DNA of 64,000 bases from Streptomyces justiciae. Its GTDB lineage: Bacteria; Actinomycetota; Actinomycetes; Streptomycetales; Streptomycetaceae. The first letter of the stretch is position 1, and each line of letters starts with the position of its first letter. Shown here piece by piece: positions 36,072 through 44,425 of this stretch. Below the pieces are notes generated by a model. That model had not been told where the DNA came from and searched no databases. It was given only the letters and a program-made list of their open reading frames with translations. Position numbers and translations under genes: made by a program. The stretch covers positions 620,001 through 684,000 of the forward strand of contig NZ_JADDXU010000002.1 in NCBI RefSeq assembly GCF_015163075.1, given 5' to 3'.

Positions 36072-37052
36072 ATGTCAACGCTCGCGCAACCTGCCGGCCC
36101 CTTCGCGCTCGGCACGTTCTCCACCCCGGACGGGGCCCCCTTCCCCGGCCTCCTGGCCCGGGAGCGGGTGCTCGACCTGCGCCGGACCCTGCCGTGGGCG
36201 CCGTCCGACGTGCGGGCCGTGGTGGAGCGGTGGGACGACGCGCTGCCCCTCCTGCACGGCCTCGCGGACGACGACACCCTCGACCGGCTGCCGCTGGAGG
36301 GGCTGCGCGTGCACGCCCCGCTGGAGCCCCGGCAGATCTTCCAGTCCGGCGCCAACTACCGGCAGCACGTGATCGACCTGGAGGTCGCCCACCGCTCCCC
36401 CGACGACCCGCGCACGGTCGAGGAGGCCCGCGCGGAGATCGCCGCGATCATGGACCGCCGGGCCGCCGAGGACCTGCCGTACGTCTTCATCGGTCTGCCG
36501 AGCACGATCGCGGGGCCGTACGACGATGTCGTCCTCCCCGCCTGGGCCGAACAGCCGGACTGGGAGCTGGAGTTGGCGGCCGTGATCGCCAAGCCCGCCT
36601 ACCGGGTGTCCGTCGAGGAGGCCTTGGAGCACGTCGCCGGGTACACGATCGCCAACGATCTCACCGACCGGGCGACCGTGTTCCGTCGGGACATGAAGGC
36701 CATCGGCACCGACTGGCTGCGCTGCAAGAACGCGCCCGGGTTCACGCCGCTGGGCCCCTGGCTGGTGCCGGCGGAGTCGATCGCGGACCCGGGTGAGCTG
36801 CGGGTGACCCTCAAGCTCAACGGCGACACCATGCAGGACGAGTCCACCAAGGACATGCTGTTCGGGGTGGCCCGGCTGGTGTCGTACATCTCGCAGAGCT
36901 CCCGACTCCTGCCCGGCGACCTGGTGTTGACCGGCAGCCCGGCCGGGAACGGCCTGCACTGGGGGCGGTTGCTGCGCGACGGCGACGTCATGGAGGGGTC
37001 GATCACGGGCCTCGGCGTGCAGCGCACGCGGTGTGTCGGGGAGAGCGCGTGA
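36072..37052 (+). CDS. Fumarylacetoacetate hydrolase family protein (first of two)
   Basis: A 326-residue FAH-fold enzyme. The metal-binding acidic triad is suggested by QPDWELELAAVIAKPA (E-x-E) with a downstream Asp, and the family blocks VAGYTIANDLTDR and GDLVLTGSPAGNG are clear. FAH-family enzymes cleave C-C bonds of acylpyruvates, or hydrate or decarboxylate 2-oxo-enoates made by ring cleavage. AGGAGG precedes the ATG at 36072. It opens a nine-gene operon, divergent from LysR, and overlaps the cyclase gene by GTGA. The second FAH (41231) is a distant paralogue, so two successive ring-fragment steps are likely. Confidence 0.88.
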   Translation: MSTLAQPAGPFALGTFSTPDGAPFPGLLARERVLDLRRTLPWAPSDVRAVVERWDDALPLLHGLADDDTLDRLPLEGLRVHAPLEPRQIFQSGANYRQHVIDLEVAHRSPDDPRTVEEARAEIAAIMDRRAAEDLPYVFIGLPSTIAGPYDDVVLPAWAEQPDWELELAAVIAKPAYRVSVEEALEHVAGYTIANDLTDRATVFRRDMKAIGTDWLRCKNAPGFTPLGPWLVPAESIADPGELRVTLKLNGDTMQDESTKDMLFGVARLVSYISQSSRLLPGDLVLTGSPAGNGLHWGRLLRDGDVMEGSITGLGVQRTRCVGESA

Positions 37053-38005
37053 ACCGGCACGACCCCGAGGGCGCGATCGTCGAGGCCGCCAAAGAGTTCT
37101 CGAACTGGGGGCGCTGGGGCGCGGAAGACGTCCTCGGCACCCTCAACTTCCTCGACGAGGCCAAGCGACGTGAGGGCGCGGCTCTGGTCCGCCGGGGTGT
37201 CAGCTTCTCGCTCTCGCAGCGCTTCGACATGAACGGCCCGCAGAAGGGCTGGCGTCGGCGGACCAACCCCGTCCACACCATGCTCGACACGGGCACCGAC
37301 GCCGCCCTCGGCAACCAGGGCTTCCCGCACGGCATCGGCGGCGCCGACGACGTGATCGCGATGCCGTTGCAGTGCTCGACCCAGTGGGACGGGCTCGGGC
37401 ACATCTTCGACCACGGCAAGGCCTGGAACGGGCGAGCGGCGGAGCAGGTCGTCACCTCCGACGGTGACCTCGTCACCGGCATCGAGCACATGGCACCGTA
37501 CGTCGCCGGTCGCGGCGTCCTGCTGGACGTGGGTCAAGTCTGCGGGGACGGGGGCGAGTTGCCGGACGCCTTCGCCATCACGGAGGAGCATCTCACCGCG
37601 ACCGCCGAGGCTCACGGGGTGACCGTGGGGCGCGGTGACATCGTCCTCGTACGGACCGGGCAGCTCGCTCGCGTACGGCGCGACGGCTGGGGCGACTACG
37701 CAGGCGGACCCGCGCCGGGGCTGTCGTTCACCAGCGCCGGCTGGCTGCACCGCACCGAGATCGCCGCGATCGCCACCGACACCTGGGGGTTCGAGGTGCG
37801 GCCCAACGAGTTCGACAACGCCTTCCAGCCGCTGCACCAGGTCGTCATCCCCAACATGGGTCTGCTGATCGGCGAGATGTGGGACCTCGACGCGCTGGCG
37901 GCGGACTGCGCCGACGACGGCGTGTACGAGTTCTGGCTCACGGCTGCTCCGCTGCCCATCACCGGCGCCGTGGGTTCTCCGGTGAACCCGATCGCCGTCA
38001 AGTAA
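37049..38005 (+). CDS. Cyclase family protein (kynurenine-formamidase-like fold)
   Basis: A 318-residue protein of the cyclase superfamily (PF04199), manganese or zinc hydrolases acting on formamides, lactones or similar. The usual metal motif H-x-G-T-H-x-D is here CSTQWDGLGHIFDHGKAW, so the first histidines are replaced and only the Asp and later His are obvious. This variant exists in a large uncharacterised subgroup. The GTG start at 37049 overlaps the stop of the first FAH gene, so it is translated with it. It could open a ring, a lactone or an amide in the pathway. Confidence 0.82.
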   Translation: MNRHDPEGAIVEAAKEFSNWGRWGAEDVLGTLNFLDEAKRREGAALVRRGVSFSLSQRFDMNGPQKGWRRRTNPVHTMLDTGTDAALGNQGFPHGIGGADDVIAMPLQCSTQWDGLGHIFDHGKAWNGRAAEQVVTSDGDLVTGIEHMAPYVAGRGVLLDVGQVCGDGGELPDAFAITEEHLTATAEAHGVTVGRGDIVLVRTGQLARVRRDGWGDYAGGPAPGLSFTSAGWLHRTEIAAIATDTWGFEVRPNEFDNAFQPLHQVVIPNMGLLIGEMWDLDALAADCADDGVYEFWLTAAPLPITGAVGSPVNPIAVK

Positions 38006-38074
38006 CCCCTCTCGCCCTCCATCTGCCCCCGCCGCCCGACGTCGCGCGGCCCCACCCCGGGAGGAATCCCCGAC

Positions 38075-39223
38075 ATGGCTGACCGCCGCACCCCTTCCGT
38101 CCTCATCATCGGCGGAGGCACCTCCGGAAACGCCCTGACCGTGCTGCTGCGCCGGGCCGGGATCGCCGTCGACCTCGTCGAGGCGAGCGCCGACTGGAAG
38201 GCCGCCGCCGGCTCGGGCATCACCCTGCAGGGCAACGCCCTGCGCGTGCTGCGCGAGGTCGGTGTCCTCGACACGATCCAGAAGGAGGGCTACAAGGCCG
38301 AGGGCGTCGCCATCCTCACCCCGGACGGCACCGTGCTGGCCGCCCACGAGGAGCTCCGTACCGGTGGCGACGACCTGCCGGCCCACATCGGCATGCAGCG
38401 CCCCCGGCTCCAGCAGCTCCTGATCGACGAGGTCCTCGCCTCGGGCGCCGACGTCCGCCTCGGCACCAGAGCCACCGCCTTCGCGCAGGACGGCGAGGGC
38501 GTGGACGTCACCTTCACGGACGGCACGAGCCGCCGCTACGACCTGGTCGTCGGCGCCGACGGCCTCGGCTCCGCCACCCGCCGGATGATCGGCGTCACCG
38601 ACGAACCCCGCCCCACCGGCATGGGCATCTGGCGCGCCCCCGCGCCCCGGCCCGCCGCCGTCCGCCGCACCGAGATGGTCTACGGCGGCCGGTGTTTCAT
38701 CGCCGGGTACTGCCCGACCAGCGAGGACACGGTCTACGCGTACCTCGTCGAGCCCGCCCGCGACCGGGCCACGATCGACCCGGCGGCCTACGCCGCCGAG
38801 ATGCGGGCGCTCAGCGAGGGCTACGGCGGGGCGTGGGACGAGATCCGCCCGGCCCTGACCGATCCGACGGTCGTCAACTACACCTGGTTCGACCGGCACT
38901 TGGTGGAGGGACCCTGGCACCGCGGCCGGGTCGTGCTGGTCGGCGACGCCGTGCACTGCTGCCCGCCGACCCTCGCCCAGGGCGCCGCGATGTCCCTGGA
39001 GGACGTCCTCGTCCTCGCCGAACTGCTGACCGGCCTCGACGACTGGACCGCCGCACCCCTCGACCGGCTCCTCACCGACTACCACGCCCGGCGGCTCCCC
39101 CGCGTGCGTCTGGTCGTCGACGCCTCCGTCCAACTCGGCCAGTGGCTGCTGGACGGGGTGCGCGACGCGGACGTGCCGGGGCTGATGCACCGCACCATGA
39201 CCGCCCTCAAGGAACTCCCGTGA
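38075..39223 (+). CDS. FAD-dependent aromatic monooxygenase
   Basis: A 382-residue class A flavoprotein hydroxylase. It has the N-terminal dinucleotide fold IIGGGTSGNALTVLL with acidic strand end VDLVEAS, the GADGLGSATRR (D-G type) motif, and the flavin ribityl motif LVGDAVHCCPPTLAQGAAM. Such single-component enzymes hydroxylate phenolic acids with NAD(P)H and O2. In this operon it probably prepares a ring for extradiol cleavage, or acts as a decarboxylating hydroxylase. GGGAGGAA precedes the ATG. The 69-base gap before it is the largest but one in the operon. Confidence 0.9.
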   Translation: MADRRTPSVLIIGGGTSGNALTVLLRRAGIAVDLVEASADWKAAAGSGITLQGNALRVLREVGVLDTIQKEGYKAEGVAILTPDGTVLAAHEELRTGGDDLPAHIGMQRPRLQQLLIDEVLASGADVRLGTRATAFAQDGEGVDVTFTDGTSRRYDLVVGADGLGSATRRMIGVTDEPRPTGMGIWRAPAPRPAAVRRTEMVYGGRCFIAGYCPTSEDTVYAYLVEPARDRATIDPAAYAAEMRALSEGYGGAWDEIRPALTDPTVVNYTWFDRHLVEGPWHRGRVVLVGDAVHCCPPTLAQGAAMSLEDVLVLAELLTGLDDWTAAPLDRLLTDYHARRLPRVRLVVDASVQLGQWLLDGVRDADVPGLMHRTMTALKELP

Positions 39224-40230
39224 CCACGCCCGCACTCCGGCTTCCGACCATCGACGTCCACGCCCACCTCCTGCTCCCGGAGGTCGACGAGGCCGCCGCC
39301 GGTCACCCCGGCCTCGCCGAGGCACGCGCCCTGGACGCCCGCCGCAACGGCCCCGCCGCCCTTGCGGTGAACGGCCCCATGGTCGGCGCCCGCATACCGA
39401 AGCTGACGGACGCCGCCGTACGGCTGGCGGCGATGGACGCGCAGGGCGTGGACGTCCAGCTGGTCAGCCCCTCCCCGTCGCACTACCACTACTGGGCTCC
39501 CCCCGAACTGGCCGCGACAATGGGCAAGTTGGCCAACACCGGCACCGCCGAGCACTGCGCCAAGGCCCCCGACCGCCTGCTCGGTCTCGGACTCGCCCCG
39601 CTCCAACACCCGGTCCTCGCCGTCGAGTTGCTCGATCACGCGCTGGAACTGGGCCTCCGGGGCGTCGAGATCTCCTCGCACGCCCCCGGCCACGAACTGT
39701 CGGACCCGGCGTACGAACCCTTCTGGTCCCGGGCGGAGGAGACGGGCGCCCTCGTCTTCCTGCACCCCTTCGGCTGCACGCTCGACGAGCGCCTGGACCA
39801 GTGGTACCTGTCCAACACCGTCGGCCAGCCCACCGAGAACGCGATCGCGCTGTCGCACCTGATCTTCTCCGGCGTCCTGGACCGCCATCCGGGCCTGAAG
39901 CTCATCGCTGCGCACGGCGGCGGCTACTTGCCCACCCACATCGGCCGCTCCGACCACGCCTGGCGGGTCCGCCCCGACGCGCGGCGCTGCACACGGGAGC
40001 CGAGCAGCTATCTGCGGCAGCTGTACTTCGACTCCCTCGTCCACGACCCGGCCGTGCTGCGCGCGCTGATCGCCACGGTCGGCGCCGACCGTGTCCTGCT
40101 CGGCTCCGACTTCCCCTTCGACATGGGCACGGACGATCCGCTGGGCGCGCTGCGCGCGGCGGGCCTGTCCGACACCGACCTCGACGCCGTACGGGGCGGA
40201 AACGCGGCCGCCCTCCTCCGGAAGGACTGA
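39220..40230 (+). CDS. Amidohydrolase family protein (ACMSD/resorcylate-decarboxylase-like)
   Basis: A 336-residue TIM-barrel amidohydrolase of the Amidohydro_2 group. The first metal motif is IDVHAHLLLPE; later ligands are in FLHPFGC, IAAHGGGYLP and LLGSDFPFDMG. This group includes ACMSD and gamma-resorcylate decarboxylase, which remove carboxyl groups without a cofactor. A decarboxylation of a hydroxylated aromatic acid or of the ring-cleavage product is the best guess. The GTG at 39220 overlaps the monooxygenase stop (GTGA), so the genes are coupled. Confidence 0.85.
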   Translation: MTTPALRLPTIDVHAHLLLPEVDEAAAGHPGLAEARALDARRNGPAALAVNGPMVGARIPKLTDAAVRLAAMDAQGVDVQLVSPSPSHYHYWAPPELAATMGKLANTGTAEHCAKAPDRLLGLGLAPLQHPVLAVELLDHALELGLRGVEISSHAPGHELSDPAYEPFWSRAEETGALVFLHPFGCTLDERLDQWYLSNTVGQPTENAIALSHLIFSGVLDRHPGLKLIAAHGGGYLPTHIGRSDHAWRVRPDARRCTREPSSYLRQLYFDSLVHDPAVLRALIATVGADRVLLGSDFPFDMGTDDPLGALRAAGLSDTDLDAVRGGNAAALLRKD

Positions 40231-40234
40231 CATC

Positions 40235-41167
40235 ATGCGTCTGCTCACCCATCTTCGGCACGTCGACCTCGCCGTGCCCGACTACGACAAGCAGCTCGAC
40301 TTCTACGCCGGCGTCTGGGGCCTGACCAAGGTCGAGGAGGACTCCGGCATCTCCTTCCTGGCCGCCGAGGGCAGCCCCGAGCGCTATGTGATCCGGCTGC
40401 GCAAGGCCGCGGAGAAGCGCCTCGACCTGGTGTCCTACGGTGCGGCCTCGGCCGCCGACGTGGACACGCTCGCCGAGCAACTGCTGGCCGGGGGCGTGCA
40501 GTTGATCTCCCAGCCGGGCAAGGTCGACACCCCTGGAGGCGGCTACGGCTTCCGCTTCTTCGACGTCGACGGCCGCACCATCGAGGTCTCGGCGGACGTG
40601 GAGGTACGGCGGCACCGCAGGATCGAGGAGAAGGAGTCGATCCCGGTCAAGCTGTCGCACGTCGTGCTCAACTCCCCTGATCTGAACCGCACTCGGGAGT
40701 GGTACGAGACCCACCTGGGCTTCCGTCTCTCCGACACGCTCTCCTCGCCCCACATGGGCGAGGTCATGCACTTCATGCGGATCAGCAACCAGCACCACTC
40801 GATGGCGATCGCGCAGGGCCCGCACACCGCGCTGCACCACGTCTCCTTCGAGATGCGCGGCATCGACGAGTACATGCGCGGTTCGGGTCGTGTGATGCGC
40901 TCGGGGGCCCGCAAGGTCTGGGGTCCGGGCCGGCACATGGCGGGCGACAACACGTTCACGTACTTCCTCGACCCGCACGGCAACACCGTGGAGTACACGA
41001 CGGAGTTGGAGAACCTCGACGAGGACACCTGGCACCCGCACGTCTACGACTTCTCGCAGCCCGAGGTCACCGACCAGTGGGGCACGGCCAATCCGATGAA
41101 CGAGCTGGTCGCCAAGGAGTCGTTCAACGACGTCGACCGCGGCTGCTTCGTCGCCCCACCGGTCTGA
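40235..41167 (+). CDS. VOC-family extradiol dioxygenase (catechol 2,3-dioxygenase-like)
   Basis: A 310-residue type I extradiol dioxygenase with two VOC modules. The N-terminal module starts LTHLRHVDLAVPDYDKQLDF; the catalytic C-terminal module starts VKLSHVVLNSPDLNRTREWY. The iron ligands are predicted as H in LSHVVLN, H in ALHHVSFEM and E in NTVEYTTELEN, with the acid/base His nearby. It would cleave a catechol-type ring next to the hydroxyls, giving a muconic semialdehyde-type product for the FAH and SDR enzymes. GGAAGGA precedes the ATG. The last codons and stop are duplicated 36 bases downstream. Confidence 0.88.
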   Translation: MRLLTHLRHVDLAVPDYDKQLDFYAGVWGLTKVEEDSGISFLAAEGSPERYVIRLRKAAEKRLDLVSYGAASAADVDTLAEQLLAGGVQLISQPGKVDTPGGGYGFRFFDVDGRTIEVSADVEVRRHRRIEEKESIPVKLSHVVLNSPDLNRTREWYETHLGFRLSDTLSSPHMGEVMHFMRISNQHHSMAIAQGPHTALHHVSFEMRGIDEYMRGSGRVMRSGARKVWGPGRHMAGDNTFTYFLDPHGNTVEYTTELENLDEDTWHPHVYDFSQPEVTDQWGTANPMNELVAKESFNDVDRGCFVAPPV

Positions 41168-41207
41168 TCCGACCCGCTCGCCTGCCCCGCCCCACCGGTC
41201 TGATCCG
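41152..41207 (+). repeat. Duplicated 3' end of the dioxygenase gene inside the operon
   Basis: The 20 bases CGCCCCACCGGTCTGATCCG covering the last codons and TGA (41152-41171) recur exactly at 41188-41207, 36 bases on and therefore in frame. Read-through of the first TGA would end 12 codons later on the same APPV tail. Confidence 0.85.
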
Positions 41208-41230
41208 GCCCTCCCGACAGGACCCCTTCC

Positions 41231-42202
41231 ATGCGTTTCGCCACCTACGAGTTCCGGAACCGGCGGCATGTGGCCGTCGTCGAGGCGGACGGCACGCTGT
41301 ACCCGCTGTCGGCCGTGCGCTCCCTGACCGGGCTGCTCGCCGAGACGGGCGGCCTGGACCGGCTGCTCGACGCGGGCGCGACCGCCCTCGACGTGCCGCC
41401 CGGACCGCACGTCTCCGAGGTGCGGCTGCTGCCGCCTCTCCAGCCGCCGACCGTGCGGGACTTCGTGACCTTCGAGGAGCACGTGGAAGGGGTACGCCGG
41501 TCCATCGACGGCAACGCGGGCGTGCCCGAGCAGTGGTACGCGGCCCCGACCTTCTACTTCACCAACCCGTACGCCGTGTACGGCCCTTACGACGACATAC
41601 CCGTGCCGCCCGGGTCGGCCGTCCTCGACTTCGAGCTGGAAGTCGCCGCCGTGATCGGCCGGGAGGGCCGGGACCTCGCCCCGGAGGAGGCCCCCGAACA
41701 CATCGTCGGCTACACGGTCTTCAACGACTGGTCCGCCCGCGATCTCCAGTCCGCCGAGATGAGGGTCAACCTCGGCCCGTGCAAGGGCAAGGACACCGCC
41801 ACCACCCTCGGCCCGTACCTCGTCACGGCCGACGAGATGGAGCGGTACCGCGACTCGGACGGCTTCCTGCGTCTCGCCCTCACCGCCTCGGTCAACGGCG
41901 AAGTGGTGGGCAAGGACCTGCTGTCCAACATGAGTTGGACCTTCGAGGAGATGACCGCATACGCCTCACGCGGCACCTGGGTGCGCCCCGGTGACGTCCT
42001 CGGCTCGGGCACGTGCGGCAACGGCGGCTGTCTGGCCGAGCTGTGGGGCGTACGCGGCCGCCAGGACCCACCACCGCTGAAGCCGGGTGACACGGTCACG
42101 CTCGCCGTCGAGGGCATCGGCACCATCTCCAACACCGTCGTCGCGGGCGCCGCACCGGTGCCGCTCCCGACCGGTCGGCGGCGGGGCCGGGAGCGGCCGT
42201 GA
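41231..42202 (+). CDS. Fumarylacetoacetate hydrolase family protein (second of two)
   Basis: A 323-residue FAH-fold enzyme with the N-terminal lobe MRFATYEFRNRRHVAVVEAD and the catalytic barrel. The metal triad is suggested by E in TFEEHVEG and the pair in LDFELEVAAVIG. VGYTVFNDWSARDLQ and the lysine in CKGKDTATTLGP are family hallmarks. It resembles the 2-keto-4-pentenoate hydratase / acylpyruvase group more than true FAH. It should act after the extradiol dioxygenase. The stop overlaps the SDR start by GTGA. Confidence 0.87.
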   Translation: MRFATYEFRNRRHVAVVEADGTLYPLSAVRSLTGLLAETGGLDRLLDAGATALDVPPGPHVSEVRLLPPLQPPTVRDFVTFEEHVEGVRRSIDGNAGVPEQWYAAPTFYFTNPYAVYGPYDDIPVPPGSAVLDFELEVAAVIGREGRDLAPEEAPEHIVGYTVFNDWSARDLQSAEMRVNLGPCKGKDTATTLGPYLVTADEMERYRDSDGFLRLALTASVNGEVVGKDLLSNMSWTFEEMTAYASRGTWVRPGDVLGSGTCGNGGCLAELWGVRGRQDPPPLKPGDTVTLAVEGIGTISNTVVAGAAPVPLPTGRRRGRERP

Positions 42203-42924
42203 AGCGGCTGCTGGGCAAGGTGGTCGTCGTCACCGGCGCCGCCCGCGGCCAGGGCGCGGCGGAGGCGGAGGCCCTGACCCGGGAGGGCGCCCGGGTCATC
42301 GCCACCGATGTGACGGACGCCCCGGGCTGCCGCCGCCTCGACGTCACCAACGAGAAGGAGTGGGCCGAACTCGCCGCCGAACTCGGGGAGTCGTACGGCC
42401 AGGTCCACGGCCTGGTCAACAACGCGGGCATCACCTGGCGCGCCCGCCTCGACGACGTACGACCCGAGGACTTCGACCGCGTGCACGCCGTGAACGTCAC
42501 CGGACCGCTCCTCGGCATCCAGCACCTCGCCCCGCTGATGCGGCCGGGCGCCTCGATCGTCAACGTGGGCTCCACGGCGGCCCTCACCGGCCACTATCCG
42601 GTGGCGTACACGGCGAGCAAGTGGGCGCTCAGGGGCCTGTCGAAGGCGTCCGCCCTGGAGCTCGGCCCGCGGGGCATCCGGGTCAACACCGTCCATCCCG
42701 GGTTCATCGAAACCGAGATGACCGCGTCCGCCGCGCCTGCCTTCCGCGAGGCGAACCTCCGCGAGACGCCGCTCGGCCGCACCGGGACCGTCGACGACAT
42801 CACCCCGCTCGTCGTCTTCCTCCTCTCCGACGCGGCGTCCTTCATCACCGGCGCCGAGATCCCGGTCGACGGCGGCCTCACCGCGCACGGCGGGGTCAAG
42901 TCGATCTCCGAAGCACTCCAGTAG
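42199..42924 (+). CDS. SDR family oxidoreductase
   Basis: A 241-residue classical short-chain dehydrogenase. Seen are the cofactor motif [12 protein letters not shown], the catalytic Ser (GSTAALTG), and Y-x-x-x-K in AYTASKWAL. The aspartate after the second strand (VIATDVTD) indicates NAD preference. It would oxidise or reduce an alcohol/ketone of the ring-fission product or a dihydrodiol. It is coupled to the second FAH gene by a four-base overlap and is followed 26 bases later by the CoA-transferase pair. Confidence 0.9.
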   Translation: MKRLLGKVVVVTGAARGQGAAEAEALTREGARVIATDVTDAPGCRRLDVTNEKEWAELAAELGESYGQVHGLVNNAGITWRARLDDVRPEDFDRVHAVNVTGPLLGIQHLAPLMRPGASIVNVGSTAALTGHYPVAYTASKWALRGLSKASALELGPRGIRVNTVHPGFIETEMTASAAPAFREANLRETPLGRTGTVDDITPLVVFLLSDAASFITGAEIPVDGGLTAHGGVKSISEALQ

Positions 42925-42950
42925 CGAACAGCGCAAGAACGGAAAGGCCC

Positions 42951-43706
42951 ATGGACAAGGTCAGCGCGAGCGCCGCCGAGGCGGTCGCCGACATCCCCGA
43001 CGGCGCGTCGCTGGCCGTCGGCGGCTTCGGCCTCAGCGGCGTCCCCGACGTGCTCATCCAGGCCCTGCACGCCCAGGGTTCCCGCGGCCTGGAGGTCGTC
43101 TCGAACAACTGCGGCGTGGACGGCCGCGGCCTCGGCATCCTGCTGGCCGCCGGCCGGATCGCCCGCGTGACCGGCTCCTACGTCGGCGAGAACAAGGAGT
43201 TCGCCCGCCAGTACCTGTCCGGCGAACTGGAGGTGGAGCTGGTGCCGCAGGGCACGCTGGCCGAGCGGCTGCGGGCCGGCGGCGCGGGCATCCCCGCGTT
43301 CTACACCCCGGCGGGCGTCGGCACCCAGGTCGCGAACGGCGGCCTCCCCTGGCGGCATGCGCCCGACGGCTCGGTGGCGGTCACCTCGCCCCCGAAGGAG
43401 ATCCGCACCTTCCAGGGCCGCCCGCACGTCCTGGAGCACGGCATCACCACCGACTTCGCCCTCGTACGGGCCTGGCGCGGCGACCGGCACGGAAACCTGG
43501 TGTTCCGCAGGTCCGCCGCGAACTTCAACCCGCTCGCCGCCATGGCGGGCAGGATCACCGTCGCCGAGGTCGAAGAGCTCGTGGAACCGGGCGAGTTGAG
43601 CCCCGAAGAAGTGCACGTCCCCGGCATCTTCGTCCAGCGGGTCGTCGAGTTGACGGCGCGTCAGGCCGCCGACAAGCACGTGGAGAAGAGGACCGTACGA
43701 GCATGA
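42951..43706 (+). CDS. 3-oxoacid CoA-transferase subunit A
   Basis: A 251-residue alpha subunit of a family I CoA-transferase. The start [20 protein letters not shown] and the glycine-rich [14 protein letters not shown] are characteristic, followed by [14 protein letters not shown] and [14 protein letters not shown]. With the beta subunit it moves CoA from a donor such as succinyl-CoA to a 3-oxo acid (acetoacetate or 3-oxoadipate). In this operon the substrate is probably the acid released by the FAH enzymes. GGAAAGG precedes the ATG; the stop overlaps the beta subunit by ATGA. Confidence 0.93.
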   Translation: MDKVSASAAEAVADIPDGASLAVGGFGLSGVPDVLIQALHAQGSRGLEVVSNNCGVDGRGLGILLAAGRIARVTGSYVGENKEFARQYLSGELEVELVPQGTLAERLRAGGAGIPAFYTPAGVGTQVANGGLPWRHAPDGSVAVTSPPKEIRTFQGRPHVLEHGITTDFALVRAWRGDRHGNLVFRRSAANFNPLAAMAGRITVAEVEELVEPGELSPEEVHVPGIFVQRVVELTARQAADKHVEKRTVRA

Positions 43707-44353
43707 GCTGGACCCGCGACCAGATGGCCGCCCGCGCCGCCGCCGAACTCACCGACGGCTCCTACGTCAACCTCGGCATCGGCCTGCCCACCCTGATCCC
43801 CGGCCATCTCCCACCCGGCGTCCAGGTCGTCCTGCATTCCGAGAACGGCATCCTCGGCACCGGCCCCTACCCCACGGAGGCCGAGGTCGACCCGGATCTC
43901 ATCAACGCCGGCAAGGAGACCGTCACCGTGCTGCCGGGGGCGTCGTTCTTCGACTCGGCGCTCTCCTTCGGCATGATCCGCGGCGGCCACATCGACACCG
44001 CCGTACTCGGCGCCATGCAGGTCTCCGAACACGGCGACCTCGCCAACTGGATGATCCCCGGCAAGATGGTCAAGGGCATGGGCGGCGCGATGGACCTGGT
44101 CCACGGCGCCCGCCGCGTCGTCGTCCTCATGGAGCACACCGCCAAGGACGGCACCCCGAAGATCGTCAAGGACTGCACGCTGCCGCTCACCGGCGAGCGC
44201 TGTGTGCAGCGGATCATCACCGACCTGGGCGTCCTCGACGTCACGCCCACCGGCCTCGTCCTCGTGGAGTGCGCGCCGGGCGTCACCGCCGAGGACATCG
44301 CCGAACGGACGGAGGCGCCGGTGGCGCTACCCGGGAGTCACGCCGCCGGATAG
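43703..44353 (+). CDS. 3-oxoacid CoA-transferase subunit B
   Basis: A 216-residue beta subunit. The catalytic glutamate is in [12 protein letters not shown], the residue that forms the glutamyl-CoA thioester. [11 protein letters not shown] and [19 protein letters not shown] are family blocks. It is translationally coupled to subunit A, and is the last gene of the catabolic operon. Its 3' end is one copy of a repeat shared with the convergent flavoprotein gene. Confidence 0.93.
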   Translation: MSWTRDQMAARAAAELTDGSYVNLGIGLPTLIPGHLPPGVQVVLHSENGILGTGPYPTEAEVDPDLINAGKETVTVLPGASFFDSALSFGMIRGGHIDTAVLGAMQVSEHGDLANWMIPGKMVKGMGGAMDLVHGARRVVVLMEHTAKDGTPKIVKDCTLPLTGERCVQRIITDLGVLDVTPTGLVLVECAPGVTAEDIAERTEAPVALPGSHAAG

Positions 44354-44425
44354 CCCGATTGCCGCCCGCAGTTACGCGGCCGCGTAGCCCTTGCGGCCGC
44401 CTGCCGTCACGCGGCCGTGTACCCC
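44338..44425. repeat. Three copies of a roughly 35-base unit shared by two convergent gene ends
   Basis: T(C/T)ACGC(G/C)GCCG-type 19-mers lie at 44338-44356, 44372-44390 and 44407-44425. On the minus strand they read GYTAA-stop (the real end of the flavoprotein), GYAAA-stop and GYPAA-stop. The third overlaps the end and stop of the CoA-transferase beta gene on the plus strand. The two genes thus meet through repeats of one of their 3' ends. Confidence 0.8.

Noticed and set aside
36599..39325. Long minus-strand frame of about 900 codons across the catabolic operon
   Set aside because: It crosses three well-defined plus-strand enzymes and has no recognisable protein features.
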